DNA from: Sphingobium sp.
GTDB lineage: Bacteria > Pseudomonadota > Alphaproteobacteria > Sphingomonadales > Sphingomonadaceae
Length of the DNA stretch: 9,895 nucleotides
Assembly (NCBI GenBank): GCA_020051025.1
Contig: JAGVJS010000293.1
Location: 1 to 9,895 of the forward strand
Direction of reading: 5' to 3'
Below are positions 1 to 5,583 of this stretch, piece by piece. Under the pieces are notes generated by a model. It did not search any database and was not told the DNA's origin. It was given only the letters and a program-made list of their open reading frames with translations. Position 1 is the stretch's first letter. Every line of letters starts with the position of its first letter. The translations under genes and the position numbers were made by a program.

Positions 1-131
1 CGGCGGAAATCATGGGATGCCGCGTCGTCCATCTGCGGGCGTCGCCCCGCCCGGCCGGGCCGCAGGACGGCAGCATCTATCGCTATGATCAGGACGCGCT
101 GATGGCGGCGATCGCCGGTCGGCGGGCATAA
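1..131 (+). CDS. 3' end of an upstream chemotaxis gene, probably cheA (partial)
   Basis: The reading frame that enters the window (codons from base 3) stays open to a TAA at 129-131 and gives about 42 residues ending IYRYDQDALMAAIAGRRA. No domain can be recognised in so short a tail. It lies 10 bases before cheW on the same strand, and the ribosome binding site of cheW overlaps its stop, so it belongs to the same operon. In sphingomonad-type clusters the histidine kinase gene cheA usually precedes cheW, so cheA is the best guess. That assignment is inference from position, not from a motif. Another chemotaxis or regulatory protein cannot be excluded. Confidence 0.45.
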   Translation, partial: AEIMGCRVVHLRASPRPAGPQDGSIYRYDQDALMAAIAGRRA

Positions 132-141
132 GGAAGGCGCC

Positions 142-579
142 ATGGATCAGCTTTATCTTCTCGCGACCCTGGCGGGCACGCGGATTGCGGTCGAAACTGG
201 CGAGGTGGAGGCGGTCGTTCGCCTGACCGACGTGTCGCCGGTGCCCGGCATGGGCGACCATATTGCCGGGCTTTCTGCTTTGCGCAGCCGAGTGCTGACC
301 ATCATCGATGTCGCAGCGCTGATTCGCGGGCAGGCCACCCCGTTGGAGCAACGCGGGCTGGCGATCATCGCCAATATCAGTGGTCATAGCTATGGCCTGA
401 TGGTCGATGGTGTATCGGATATCTGCCGTGTGCCAGAGGGGGCGTTGCCGCTCCGTGGTCAACTCGATCCGGCCTGGGCGCCCTATGCCCGCGCATTGGT
501 GGAGCATGAAGGGCATCCCTGGCTGCTCGTCTCGCTCGCCGCTTTCATTGAGGGCGGGGCGCTCGCACAAGCCGCCTGA
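142..579 (+). CDS. cheW: Chemotaxis coupling protein CheW
   Basis: CheW is the cytoplasmic adaptor that links methyl-accepting chemotaxis receptors to the kinase CheA in the signalling array. The 145-residue product is slightly short for the family but spans a whole CheW fold. The first beta subdomain contains the family block around residues 41-57 (IAGLSALRSRVLTIIDV), equivalent to the usual 'I.G..NLRG.vlpviDl'. A second block at 84-97 (YGLMVDGVSDICRV) matches the typical 'gl.VD.V..v..v'. The conserved Arg (R48) is present, but the Gly that usually follows is Ser. An AGGAAGG ribosome binding site at 130-136 sits 5 bases before the ATG, which supports this start. It lies between a probable cheA and cheY on the same strand. 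Confidence 0.93.
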   Translation: MDQLYLLATLAGTRIAVETGEVEAVVRLTDVSPVPGMGDHIAGLSALRSRVLTIIDVAALIRGQATPLEQRGLAIIANISGHSYGLMVDGVSDICRVPEGALPLRGQLDPAWAPYARALVEHEGHPWLLVSLAAFIEGGALAQAA

Positions 580-593
580 TCCGAACATGCTTG

Positions 594-622
594 TTTACCA
601 AATCCTCGCCTTTGCTGGTTAA
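594..622. promoter_or_regulatory. Imperfect dyad between cheW and cheY, possible regulatory site
   Basis: The 82-base gap between cheW and cheY contains TTTACCA (594-600) and TGGTTAA (616-622). These are inverted copies with one mismatch, separated by 15 bases of AT-richer sequence. A related TTACCAA...GCCT string occurs at 5246-5260, upstream of the small gene that precedes the receptor. This may be an operator or promoter element serving cheY, but no standard sigma-70, sigma-28 or sigma-54 consensus is evident. The call is speculative. Confidence 0.2.
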
Positions 623-661
623 GCCCGACGCAACGGGACGCAAAAATCTAAGGGACGCTTC

Positions 662-1027
662 ATGAAGAATTGTTTGGTGGTCGATGACTCGAAGGTCATT
701 CGCAAGGTTGCTCGCCACATTCTCGAATCGCTCGATCTTACGGTCAGCGAGGCAGTGGATGGGCAGGACGCGCTGACCCAGTGCGAAGCGTCGCCGCCCG
801 ACGTCGTTCTGCTCGACTGGAACATGCCGGTCATGAGCGGCATGGAATTCCTCCAGGCGCTATCCAGCGCCAAGGTGGCGGCGCGCCCCAAGATCATTTT
901 CTGTACCACCGAAAACGGCATCAGCCATATCAAGGCTGCGGTCGAGGCGGGCGCCGACGAATATGTCATGAAGCCGTTCGACCGGGAAACGCTGGAAAGC
1001 AAGCTGGCCATCGTTGGGGTCATCTAG
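662..1027 (+). CDS. cheY: Chemotaxis response regulator CheY
   Basis: This is a single-domain response regulator that, when phosphorylated by CheA, binds the flagellar motor switch and changes rotation. The 121-residue product is one complete receiver domain. It has the acidic pair D8/D9, the phospho-acceptor D52 in LLDWNMP, the switch Thr at T82/T83 in FCTTEN, and the invariant K104 in VMKPFD. No output domain follows. The FCTTEN segment is typical of alphaproteobacterial CheY. It lacks the FATGUY-type motif of stress-response single-domain regulators of sphingomonads, so a motility role is favoured. AGGGACG at 651-657 lies just before the ATG. It follows cheW by 82 bases and precedes cheB by 70 bases. 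Confidence 0.93.
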   Translation: MKNCLVVDDSKVIRKVARHILESLDLTVSEAVDGQDALTQCEASPPDVVLLDWNMPVMSGMEFLQALSSAKVAARPKIIFCTTENGISHIKAAVEAGADEYVMKPFDRETLESKLAIVGVI

Positions 1028-1042
1028 CGGCCGCCAGGCCGC
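1027..1042 (+). other. GC hairpin directly after cheY stop
   Basis: GCGGCC (1027-1032) and GGCCGC (1037-1042) form a perfect 6-bp stem with a GCCA tetraloop, starting on the last base of the cheY TAG. No T-run follows, so it is not a standard intrinsic terminator. It could slow 3' decay or limit readthrough from cheY into cheB. It is short and the region is GC-rich, so chance is possible. Confidence 0.3.
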
Positions 1043-1097
1043 CGATTCAGGAGTACCGCCGACTTTTCGTTGATCCTTCCGCGCAGAAAGCCCCGTA

Positions 1098-2180
1098 ATG
1101 ACCGCGATGATGCCGATAATGACCAGCCATGGCGATGCACGCCCTGTCGTGCGCGCGCTGGTCGTCGACGATTCGGTCGTCGTGCGAACAGTGATCGAAC
1201 GCATCCTCAATGCCGATTCGGGCTATAGCGTCGTCCACAAGACGAACAGCGCCGAACATGCGCTGGGCTATCTGGCCAATCATGTCGTCGATCTGGTGCT
1301 GCTGGACATTGAACTGCCCGGTCAGAGCGGGCTGGTCGCCCTGCCGCAGATTTTACGCGCCAACCCTTCGGTCAAGGTCGCGATCCTGTCTGGCAAATGC
1401 GAGGAAGGTAGTGCTGCGGCGATCGAGGCTCTGGCGCTGGGCGCCAGCGACATCGTGTCCAAACCGGGTAGCGGCAGCTTTGGCGAGCAATTTCCGCAGG
1501 CGCTGATCGGTCGTTTGAACCGGCTGTTCGGCGATCGCCCGGTGGCGCCGTCCCTGCCGCGCGTGACGCAACCGGGGGCCATCGATCCGGCCGGTGCGCC
1601 GCTTGCCTGCATTGGCATCGGTGCTTCGACCGGTGGCATCCACGCACTGGGTCAGCTGTTTCAGGGGCTGGCGGCACCGCTGGGCGTGCCGGTGCTGCTG
1701 ACCCAACATCTGCCCGCCAGCTTCACCGTGTATTTCGCACAGCAGTTGTCGCGCATGACGAGCCTGAGGGTGAAAGTCGCGGAAACCGGCGACGTGCTGG
1801 CGCCAGACACCATCTATGTCGCGCCGGGCGACGCCAATATTCAGTTGCGCCGCAGTCTGCACGGCCGGGTGGTGATCCTGCTCAATCCTGAACGGACGCC
1901 GGCGGGCAACCTGCCGGGCGTAGACCCGATGTTTGCCAGTATGGCGGAGGTCTATGGGGCCGGCGCGGCGGGGATTGTGCTGACCGGCATGGGGCGTGAC
2001 GGTACGCTGGGCGCGCGGGAGATCGTGGCGGCGGGCGGCTGGATCGTGGCGCAGGATGAGGCGAGCAGCGTCGTGTGGGGAATGCCGGGGTCGGTCGCCG
2101 GTGCTGGGCTGACATGCGGTGTGATGGAACCGCTGGCGATCATGCATTTCGTCGCGCGTCGCGGCAAGGTAGCCGCCTGA
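1098..2180 (+). CDS. cheB: Protein-glutamate methylesterase/glutamine deamidase CheB
   Basis: CheB removes methyl groups from, and deamidates, receptor glutamyl sites during chemotactic adaptation. The 360-residue protein has the two expected parts. The N-terminal receiver (about 18-140) has D24/D25, phospho-acceptor D70 in LLDIELPG and K122 in SKPG. The C-terminal methylesterase domain (about 168-355) has a Ser-His-Asp triad visible as S177 in GIGASTGG, H204 in LLTQHLP and D301 in GMGRDGTLG. The linker (about 145-167) is Pro-rich. The start is uncertain: ATG codons occur at 1098, 1107, 1110 and 1119, the sequence before the receiver is not conserved, and the ribosome binding site is weak (AGAAAG near 1084). 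Its end overlaps the start of cheR, so the two adaptation enzymes are probably made together. Confidence 0.94.
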   Translation: MTAMMPIMTSHGDARPVVRALVVDDSVVVRTVIERILNADSGYSVVHKTNSAEHALGYLANHVVDLVLLDIELPGQSGLVALPQILRANPSVKVAILSGKCEEGSAAAIEALALGASDIVSKPGSGSFGEQFPQALIGRLNRLFGDRPVAPSLPRVTQPGAIDPAGAPLACIGIGASTGGIHALGQLFQGLAAPLGVPVLLTQHLPASFTVYFAQQLSRMTSLRVKVAETGDVLAPDTIYVAPGDANIQLRRSLHGRVVILLNPERTPAGNLPGVDPMFASMAEVYGAGAAGIVLTGMGRDGTLGAREIVAAGGWIVAQDEASSVVWGMPGSVAGAGLTCGVMEPLAIMHFVARRGKVAA

Positions 2181-3058
2181 TGCCGTTGTCTCCCGCCGGA
2201 ACTGCCGTTTTTCAGGGGGCTGCGCGTATCCTGTCCGGTTTGCTGGAAGCGCGCACCGGTCAGATACTGTCGGAAGGTCGCGCCTGGCGCATGGAAACGG
2301 CGCTGCGCCCGGTCCTGCGCGTCCATGGTTTGCAGACGATCGACGATCTGGCTGCGCAATTGCTGCGTAAGCAGGATCCGCGACTGGACGAGGATGTGGT
2401 CAACGCACTGCTCAACAATGAGAGCAGCTTTTTCCGCGATCTCCAGATTTTCGACATGATCCATCGCCAGATCCTGCCTCGCATACAGGAAGAGCGGGGA
2501 GAGCGGACGCTGCGTATATGGAGCGCGGGTTGTTCGACCGGGCAGGAGGCCTATTCACTGGCGATCCGCCTGTGCAATGATGCCGAACGCTGGCAGGGCT
2601 GGCGGATCGAGATATTGGCGACCGATATTTCCACCGCCGCGATCGAGCAGGCGCGGTCCGGCATCTTTTCGCAGATGGATGTGCAGCGCGGCCTGGCGGT
2701 CGGCGACCTCATCAAATGGTTCGAACCGCATGGCGAAGATTGGCGCGCCAACAGCGTATTGCGCCGGATGATCGATTTTCGCCGTGACAATCTGTTCGAC
2801 GCGCGCGCGCCGTCGGGCGAATATGATCTGCTATTATGCCGCAACGTGCTGCTTTATTTCACGCCGGCGCGGCGCGGTGACGTGTTGCAACTGCTTGCCC
2901 GGCATAGCCATGCTGGATCGGTACTGCTGCTGGGCGCGGGTGAAACGGTGATTGGACAGGGCGATGATTTCCTGCCTCATCCTGATTTTCGGGGCGGCTA
3001 CGCGCCCAAGGCCCTGGCCTCCGATCGCGCGGGCCGGCCGGTGCGACGCGCGGGCTGA
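2180..3058 (+). CDS. cheR: Chemotaxis protein methyltransferase CheR
   Basis: CheR uses S-adenosylmethionine to methylate glutamate side chains on receptors, opposing CheB. The start at 2180 is chosen because the ATG overlaps the cheB stop as TGATG; the frame is open further upstream but only inside cheB. The 292-residue product has an N-terminal helical part with the NNESSFFRD block (79-87, equivalent to NET.FFR), the SAM-binding loop IWSAGCSTGQEAYS (113-126), ATDIS (147-151), LLLCRNVLLYF (217-227) and GAGET (252-256). Length and order are typical. No TPR or other added domain is present. The receptor encoded at 5583-7115 lacks the C-terminal NWETF-type pentapeptide that tethers CheR in enteric bacteria, so tether-free recruitment is likely. 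Confidence 0.94.
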   Translation: MPLSPAGTAVFQGAARILSGLLEARTGQILSEGRAWRMETALRPVLRVHGLQTIDDLAAQLLRKQDPRLDEDVVNALLNNESSFFRDLQIFDMIHRQILPRIQEERGERTLRIWSAGCSTGQEAYSLAIRLCNDAERWQGWRIEILATDISTAAIEQARSGIFSQMDVQRGLAVGDLIKWFEPHGEDWRANSVLRRMIDFRRDNLFDARAPSGEYDLLLCRNVLLYFTPARRGDVLQLLARHSHAGSVLLLGAGETVIGQGDDFLPHPDFRGGYAPKALASDRAGRPVRRAG

Positions 3059-3187
3059 CGCGACTTCATCGGCATTAACCCTGCTTGATTGCTGTGCTGG
3101 TCTCGGCCATGGTCGGTTGCAGGCCGCCACGGGGGCGGGCCGGAAGGGTGCGATGATCGAACCGCTGCAAGTGACAGGTCTTTTTCG

Positions 3188-3886
3188 ATGACCGACATGC
3201 CGATGATCGATACACCGTCGCCCAATTTCGACGACCGCAGCTTGCCGATCACGATGCTGGTGTTGCATTATACCGGCATGCCCGATGCGGCGAGCGCCAT
3301 CAACTGGCTGGCGAACCCGGAATCGAAGGTCTCGGCCCATTATGTCGTGACCGAGGACGGGCAGGTCATCCGCATGGTCGATGAAGCCAGGCGGGCCTGG
3401 CATGCGGGTCGATCGCATTGGCGCGGCGTGGACGACGTGAACTCCGCCAGCATCGGCATAGAGATCGTCAATCCCGGTCATGAATGGGGCTATCGTCCTT
3501 TCCCGGAAACCCAGATGGGATCGTTGATCCCGCTGGTCCATGCCATCGTCCAGCGGCACAGGATTACGCGCGGCAACATCGTCGGCCACAGCGACATTGC
3601 GCCGGCGCGCAAACAGGATCCGGGCGAACTCTTCCCCTGGGGGCAACTGGCGCGGCTGCGGCTGGCGCTGCCGCGTCCGACCAAGAATTTGCTGGATCCG
3701 CACTGGACCGACAGCGGTTTCATGCTGGCGCTGGAGCGGTTCGGCTATGACATTGCCGATGCCAAGGCGGCGGTCGTAGCCTTTCAGCGTCGCTTCCGGC
3801 CGGAACTGATCGATGGTGTCATTTGTGGCGAATGTCGCGCCATCCTGCTCGCCTTGCTGTTGCCCAAGCCGCGTGGTGATGAATAA
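3188..3886 (+). CDS. N-acetylmuramoyl-L-alanine amidase (Amidase_2, AmpD/AmiD-like) with PG-binding-like C-terminus
   Basis: The enzyme cleaves the bond between N-acetylmuramic acid and L-alanine in peptidoglycan or its turnover fragments. The 232-residue product shows the Amidase_2 zinc site: H27 in LVLHYTG, H134 in VGHSDIAP and D144 in KQDPG, with probable catalytic E92 in IGIEIVN and K142. Residues about 177-225 resemble a peptidoglycan-binding helical domain (FMLALERFGYD...VVAFQRRFRP), the AmiD arrangement. No signal peptide or lipobox is seen, so a cytoplasmic recycling role like AmpD is possible despite the AmiD-like layout. The start at 3188 is preferred over an in-frame ATG at 3089, because the extra 33 residues look like non-coding sequence. 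AGG at 3175-3177 is a weak ribosome binding site. It lies 129 bases after cheR. Confidence 0.85.
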   Translation: MTDMPMIDTPSPNFDDRSLPITMLVLHYTGMPDAASAINWLANPESKVSAHYVVTEDGQVIRMVDEARRAWHAGRSHWRGVDDVNSASIGIEIVNPGHEWGYRPFPETQMGSLIPLVHAIVQRHRITRGNIVGHSDIAPARKQDPGELFPWGQLARLRLALPRPTKNLLDPHWTDSGFMLALERFGYDIADAKAAVVAFQRRFRPELIDGVICGECRAILLALLLPKPRGDE

Positions 3887-3926
3887 GCAGGATGACGGGG
3901 CCGGAAAATCGGTCTAAGGCCCGTCC

Positions 3927-4315
3927 CGCCAGAGGGCCGGGCGGCCGCGGCGTGGCGGGTAACTTCCACGGCGAGGAAAGTCCGGGCTCCACGAAATGAC
4001 GGTGCCGGTTAACGACCGGCTGGAGTGATCCAAGGGACAGTGCAACAGAAAGCAGGTCGCTACAGCTTCGGCTAAGCGAAATTGAAAGGGTGCGGTAAGA
4101 GCGCACCGCGTCTGCGGCAACGCAAGGCGGCACGGTAAACCCCACCGGGAGCAAGACCGAATAGGGGCGGCGCGCAGTTTCGACTGCTAGGTCTGTTTCG
4201 ACCGAGATCGCCCGGGTTGGTTGCTTGAGGAACGGAGCAATTCGTTCCCTAGAGGAATGGTCGCCCATCCCCGGCAACGGGGAGGACAGAACCCGGCTTA
4301 CAGGCCCTCTGGCAT
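3927..4315 (+). ncRNA. rnpB: RNase P RNA, bacterial type A
   Basis: This is the catalytic RNA of ribonuclease P, which removes 5' leaders from precursor tRNAs. The conserved core is visible in order: GAGGAAAGTCCGGGCTCC (3973-3990), ACAGAAA (4045-4051), GGTAAGAGCGCACC (4094-4107), GGTAAACCCCACCGGGAGCA (4134-4153), AGAGGAATGGTCGCC (4251-4265) and GACAGAACCCGGCTTACAGG (4284-4303). The ends are set by helix P1: GCCAGAGGGCC (3928-3938) is an exact reverse complement of GGCCCTCTGGC (4303-4313). A length near 388 nt fits the type A class. True transcript ends may differ by a few bases. No T-run terminator is evident within about 60 bases downstream, so 3' processing or readthrough toward the J-domain gene is possible. 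Confidence 0.97.
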
Positions 4316-4377
4316 TTTCCGCTGCAAAATCGGCGGCTGGGCTGGCTTTCCGGTCGCACCTTCCCTAATTCGGGGGC

Positions 4378-4926
4378 ATGGCAAGAAATAGCCGATCCAA
4401 TGACTGGGGTTTTCCCCGCTGGCGTGCCTATGGCGCAACGCGTGAAGCGCAGCGCGTGCGTATGTGCGACCGCTATGGCTGCGACCAGCCGGGCGACTGC
4501 CCCGCACCCAAATCCCCCAACAGCCCCGAGCGCTGGTATTTCTGCCCAGAACATGCTGGCGAATATAATCGCAATTGGGACTATTTTCAGGGACTGGACG
4601 ACGAAGAGCGCGCGTCGCGGGAAAAGGCCGAGCGGCGCGATGCCGGTGGGTATCAATCCAGCGCCTATCATGGCTGGGGCGGGCCGGGCGACGGCAGCCG
4701 GTCGCGAGACGAACTGCATGCGCTCAAGGCATTGGAACTGGAGGATGATGCCGGTTTCGATGCGGTGAAGAAGAGCTGGCGCCGGCTGGCAAAGGAATAT
4801 CATCCCGACGTCAAGCCGGGCGACAGCGAGGCGGCTATCCGTTTTCAGGCGATCCAGGCCGCCTATGAAGTGCTGCGCGCGGCGGAGGAGCGGCGAACCT
4901 GGAAGCCGCGGGGAGCGGCAGATTGA
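4378..4926 (+). CDS. J-domain (DnaJ-like) protein with Cys/His-rich N-terminus
   Basis: This is a probable Hsp70 co-chaperone. J domains stimulate the ATPase of DnaK-type chaperones through an HPD motif. The 182-residue protein has its J domain at the C-terminus (about 113-172), with HPD at 142-144 inside RRLAKEYHPDVKPGD followed by the FQAIQAAYEVL helix. No Gly/Phe region, zinc-finger repeat or C-terminal substrate domain of true DnaJ is present, so it is a class III type. The first half is rich in Trp/Arg and carries C30, C35, C41, C56 and H59, which could bind a metal (inference). The ATG at 4378 is preceded by a GGGGG tract only 1-2 bases upstream, so initiation may be weak. The stop overlaps the TTG start of the ferredoxin gene, which suggests the two products are co-expressed. 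Confidence 0.85.
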   Translation: MARNSRSNDWGFPRWRAYGATREAQRVRMCDRYGCDQPGDCPAPKSPNSPERWYFCPEHAGEYNRNWDYFQGLDDEERASREKAERRDAGGYQSSAYHGWGGPGDGSRSRDELHALKALELEDDAGFDAVKKSWRRLAKEYHPDVKPGDSEAAIRFQAIQAAYEVLRAAEERRTWKPRGAAD

Positions 4927-5237
4927 AGGGTCAGGTCCAATCCAACTGGTCCCAAGTGGTGCTGGTGTGCCGGAAATGTTCCAAGAAACTGGACGGTGGA
5001 TTCGGGCAGGGGGGTGACGAACGACTGGCCAAGGCGCTGCGCAAGCACCTGTCGCTGAAGAAGGGACGCAAGGCGGCGGCCGGCGTCGTGGAAGTCAATT
5101 GCCTGGGCGTCTGCCCCAAAGGCGCCGTAACGGTCGTGGATGGCGCCGCCAGTCGTGAATGGCTGCTGGTCCGGCCGGGGGCTGATCTGGACGAACTGAC
5201 CGACGCGCTGGGGTTGAATACGGCGCGCCATCCTTAA
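4923..5237 (+). CDS. Thioredoxin-like [2Fe-2S] ferredoxin domain protein
   Basis: This is a small 104-residue protein with four cysteines, C16 and C19 near the start and C60/C64 in VNCLGVCPKGAV. It matches the pattern of thioredoxin-fold [2Fe-2S] ferredoxins, whose last two ligands form C...C-P-x-G. The CxxC at 16-19 is closer together than in the classical members, where the first pair is about 10 or more residues apart, so cluster ligation may differ. Metal-binding rather than electron transfer is an alternative. The start is a TTG at 4923 that overlaps the TGA of the J-domain gene (TTGA), with GGGAG at 4911-4915 spaced 7 bases away. No other start lies near a ribosome binding site. No partner enzyme is encoded nearby, so its redox partner is unknown. 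Confidence 0.78.
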   Translation: MKGQVQSNWSQVVLVCRKCSKKLDGGFGQGGDERLAKALRKHLSLKKGRKAAAGVVEVNCLGVCPKGAVTVVDGAASREWLLVRPGADLDELTDALGLNTARHP

Positions 5238-5271
5238 TATTATTCTTACCAATCGTGCCTAATCGGAGGGA

Positions 5272-5583
5272 ATGCCTCTTTTTGCATCTCTTCGACATGC
5301 TCGGCTTCTGGCTGCGCAATGCGTTCTGATATTGTTCGGCCTGGTCGGCCTTTACGCCGCCCCGCCTGCCAGCGGCCGCATGCTGCTATTGCCCCTGACC
5401 GATGACGCCGGATCCTTGGTCGCGCCTGTCGCCGTAGCGGCGGGCGCGCGGCTGGTAGCCAAAGGGCCATGGCCCGGTTCGCTTCTGGTCGAAGGCCGGC
5501 GGGACCAGTTGGCGCCTGCGTTGCTGCGGCGCGGCGTTATTGCTGTGTCGGCGCAGATGGGCGGTTGCGGAGAGCCAGCCTGA
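5272..5583 (+). CDS. Small predicted exported protein of unknown function
   Basis: I do not recognise a named family. The 103-residue product has a basic start (R8, H9, R11) and a hydrophobic stretch at about 12-30, followed by APPASG, which suits a signal peptide or single membrane anchor. C17 precedes the hydrophobic core, so it is not a lipobox. The rest is short, Ala/Leu/Gly-rich and without further membrane segments, ending in [20 protein letters not shown] with one cysteine (C99). GGAGGG at 5265-5270 is only 1 base from the ATG, which is unusually close. Its stop overlaps the receptor start as TGATG, so the two are translated together. A periplasmic role linked to the receptor is possible, but only position suggests it. 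Confidence 0.7.
   Translation: MPLFASLRHARLLAAQCVLILFGLVGLYAAPPASGRMLLLPLTDDAGSLVAPVAVAAGARLVAKGPWPGSLLVEGRRDQLAPALLRRGVIAVSAQMGGCGEPA

Noticed and set aside
662..1027. CheY-like gene as a stress-response single-domain regulator
   Set aside because: The FCTTEN segment does not match the FATGUY motif of that group, and the gene sits between cheW and cheB.
1098..1115. cheB and the receptor gene both begin with codons for MTAM, as if sharing a start element
   Set aside because: ATGACCGCGATGA at 1098 and 5583 is short, biased toward common codons and most likely coincidence.
1353..2147. A 264-codon open frame on the minus strand inside cheB
   Set aside because: It is fully antisense to cheB, which has clear catalytic motifs. 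The translation is rich in Arg/His/Gln/Pro, typical of reverse frames in GC-rich genes, with no domain pattern.
2834..3703. A 289-codon minus-strand open frame across cheR and the amidase gene
   Set aside because: It overlaps two well-supported genes and the composition is that of a GC-rich shadow frame.
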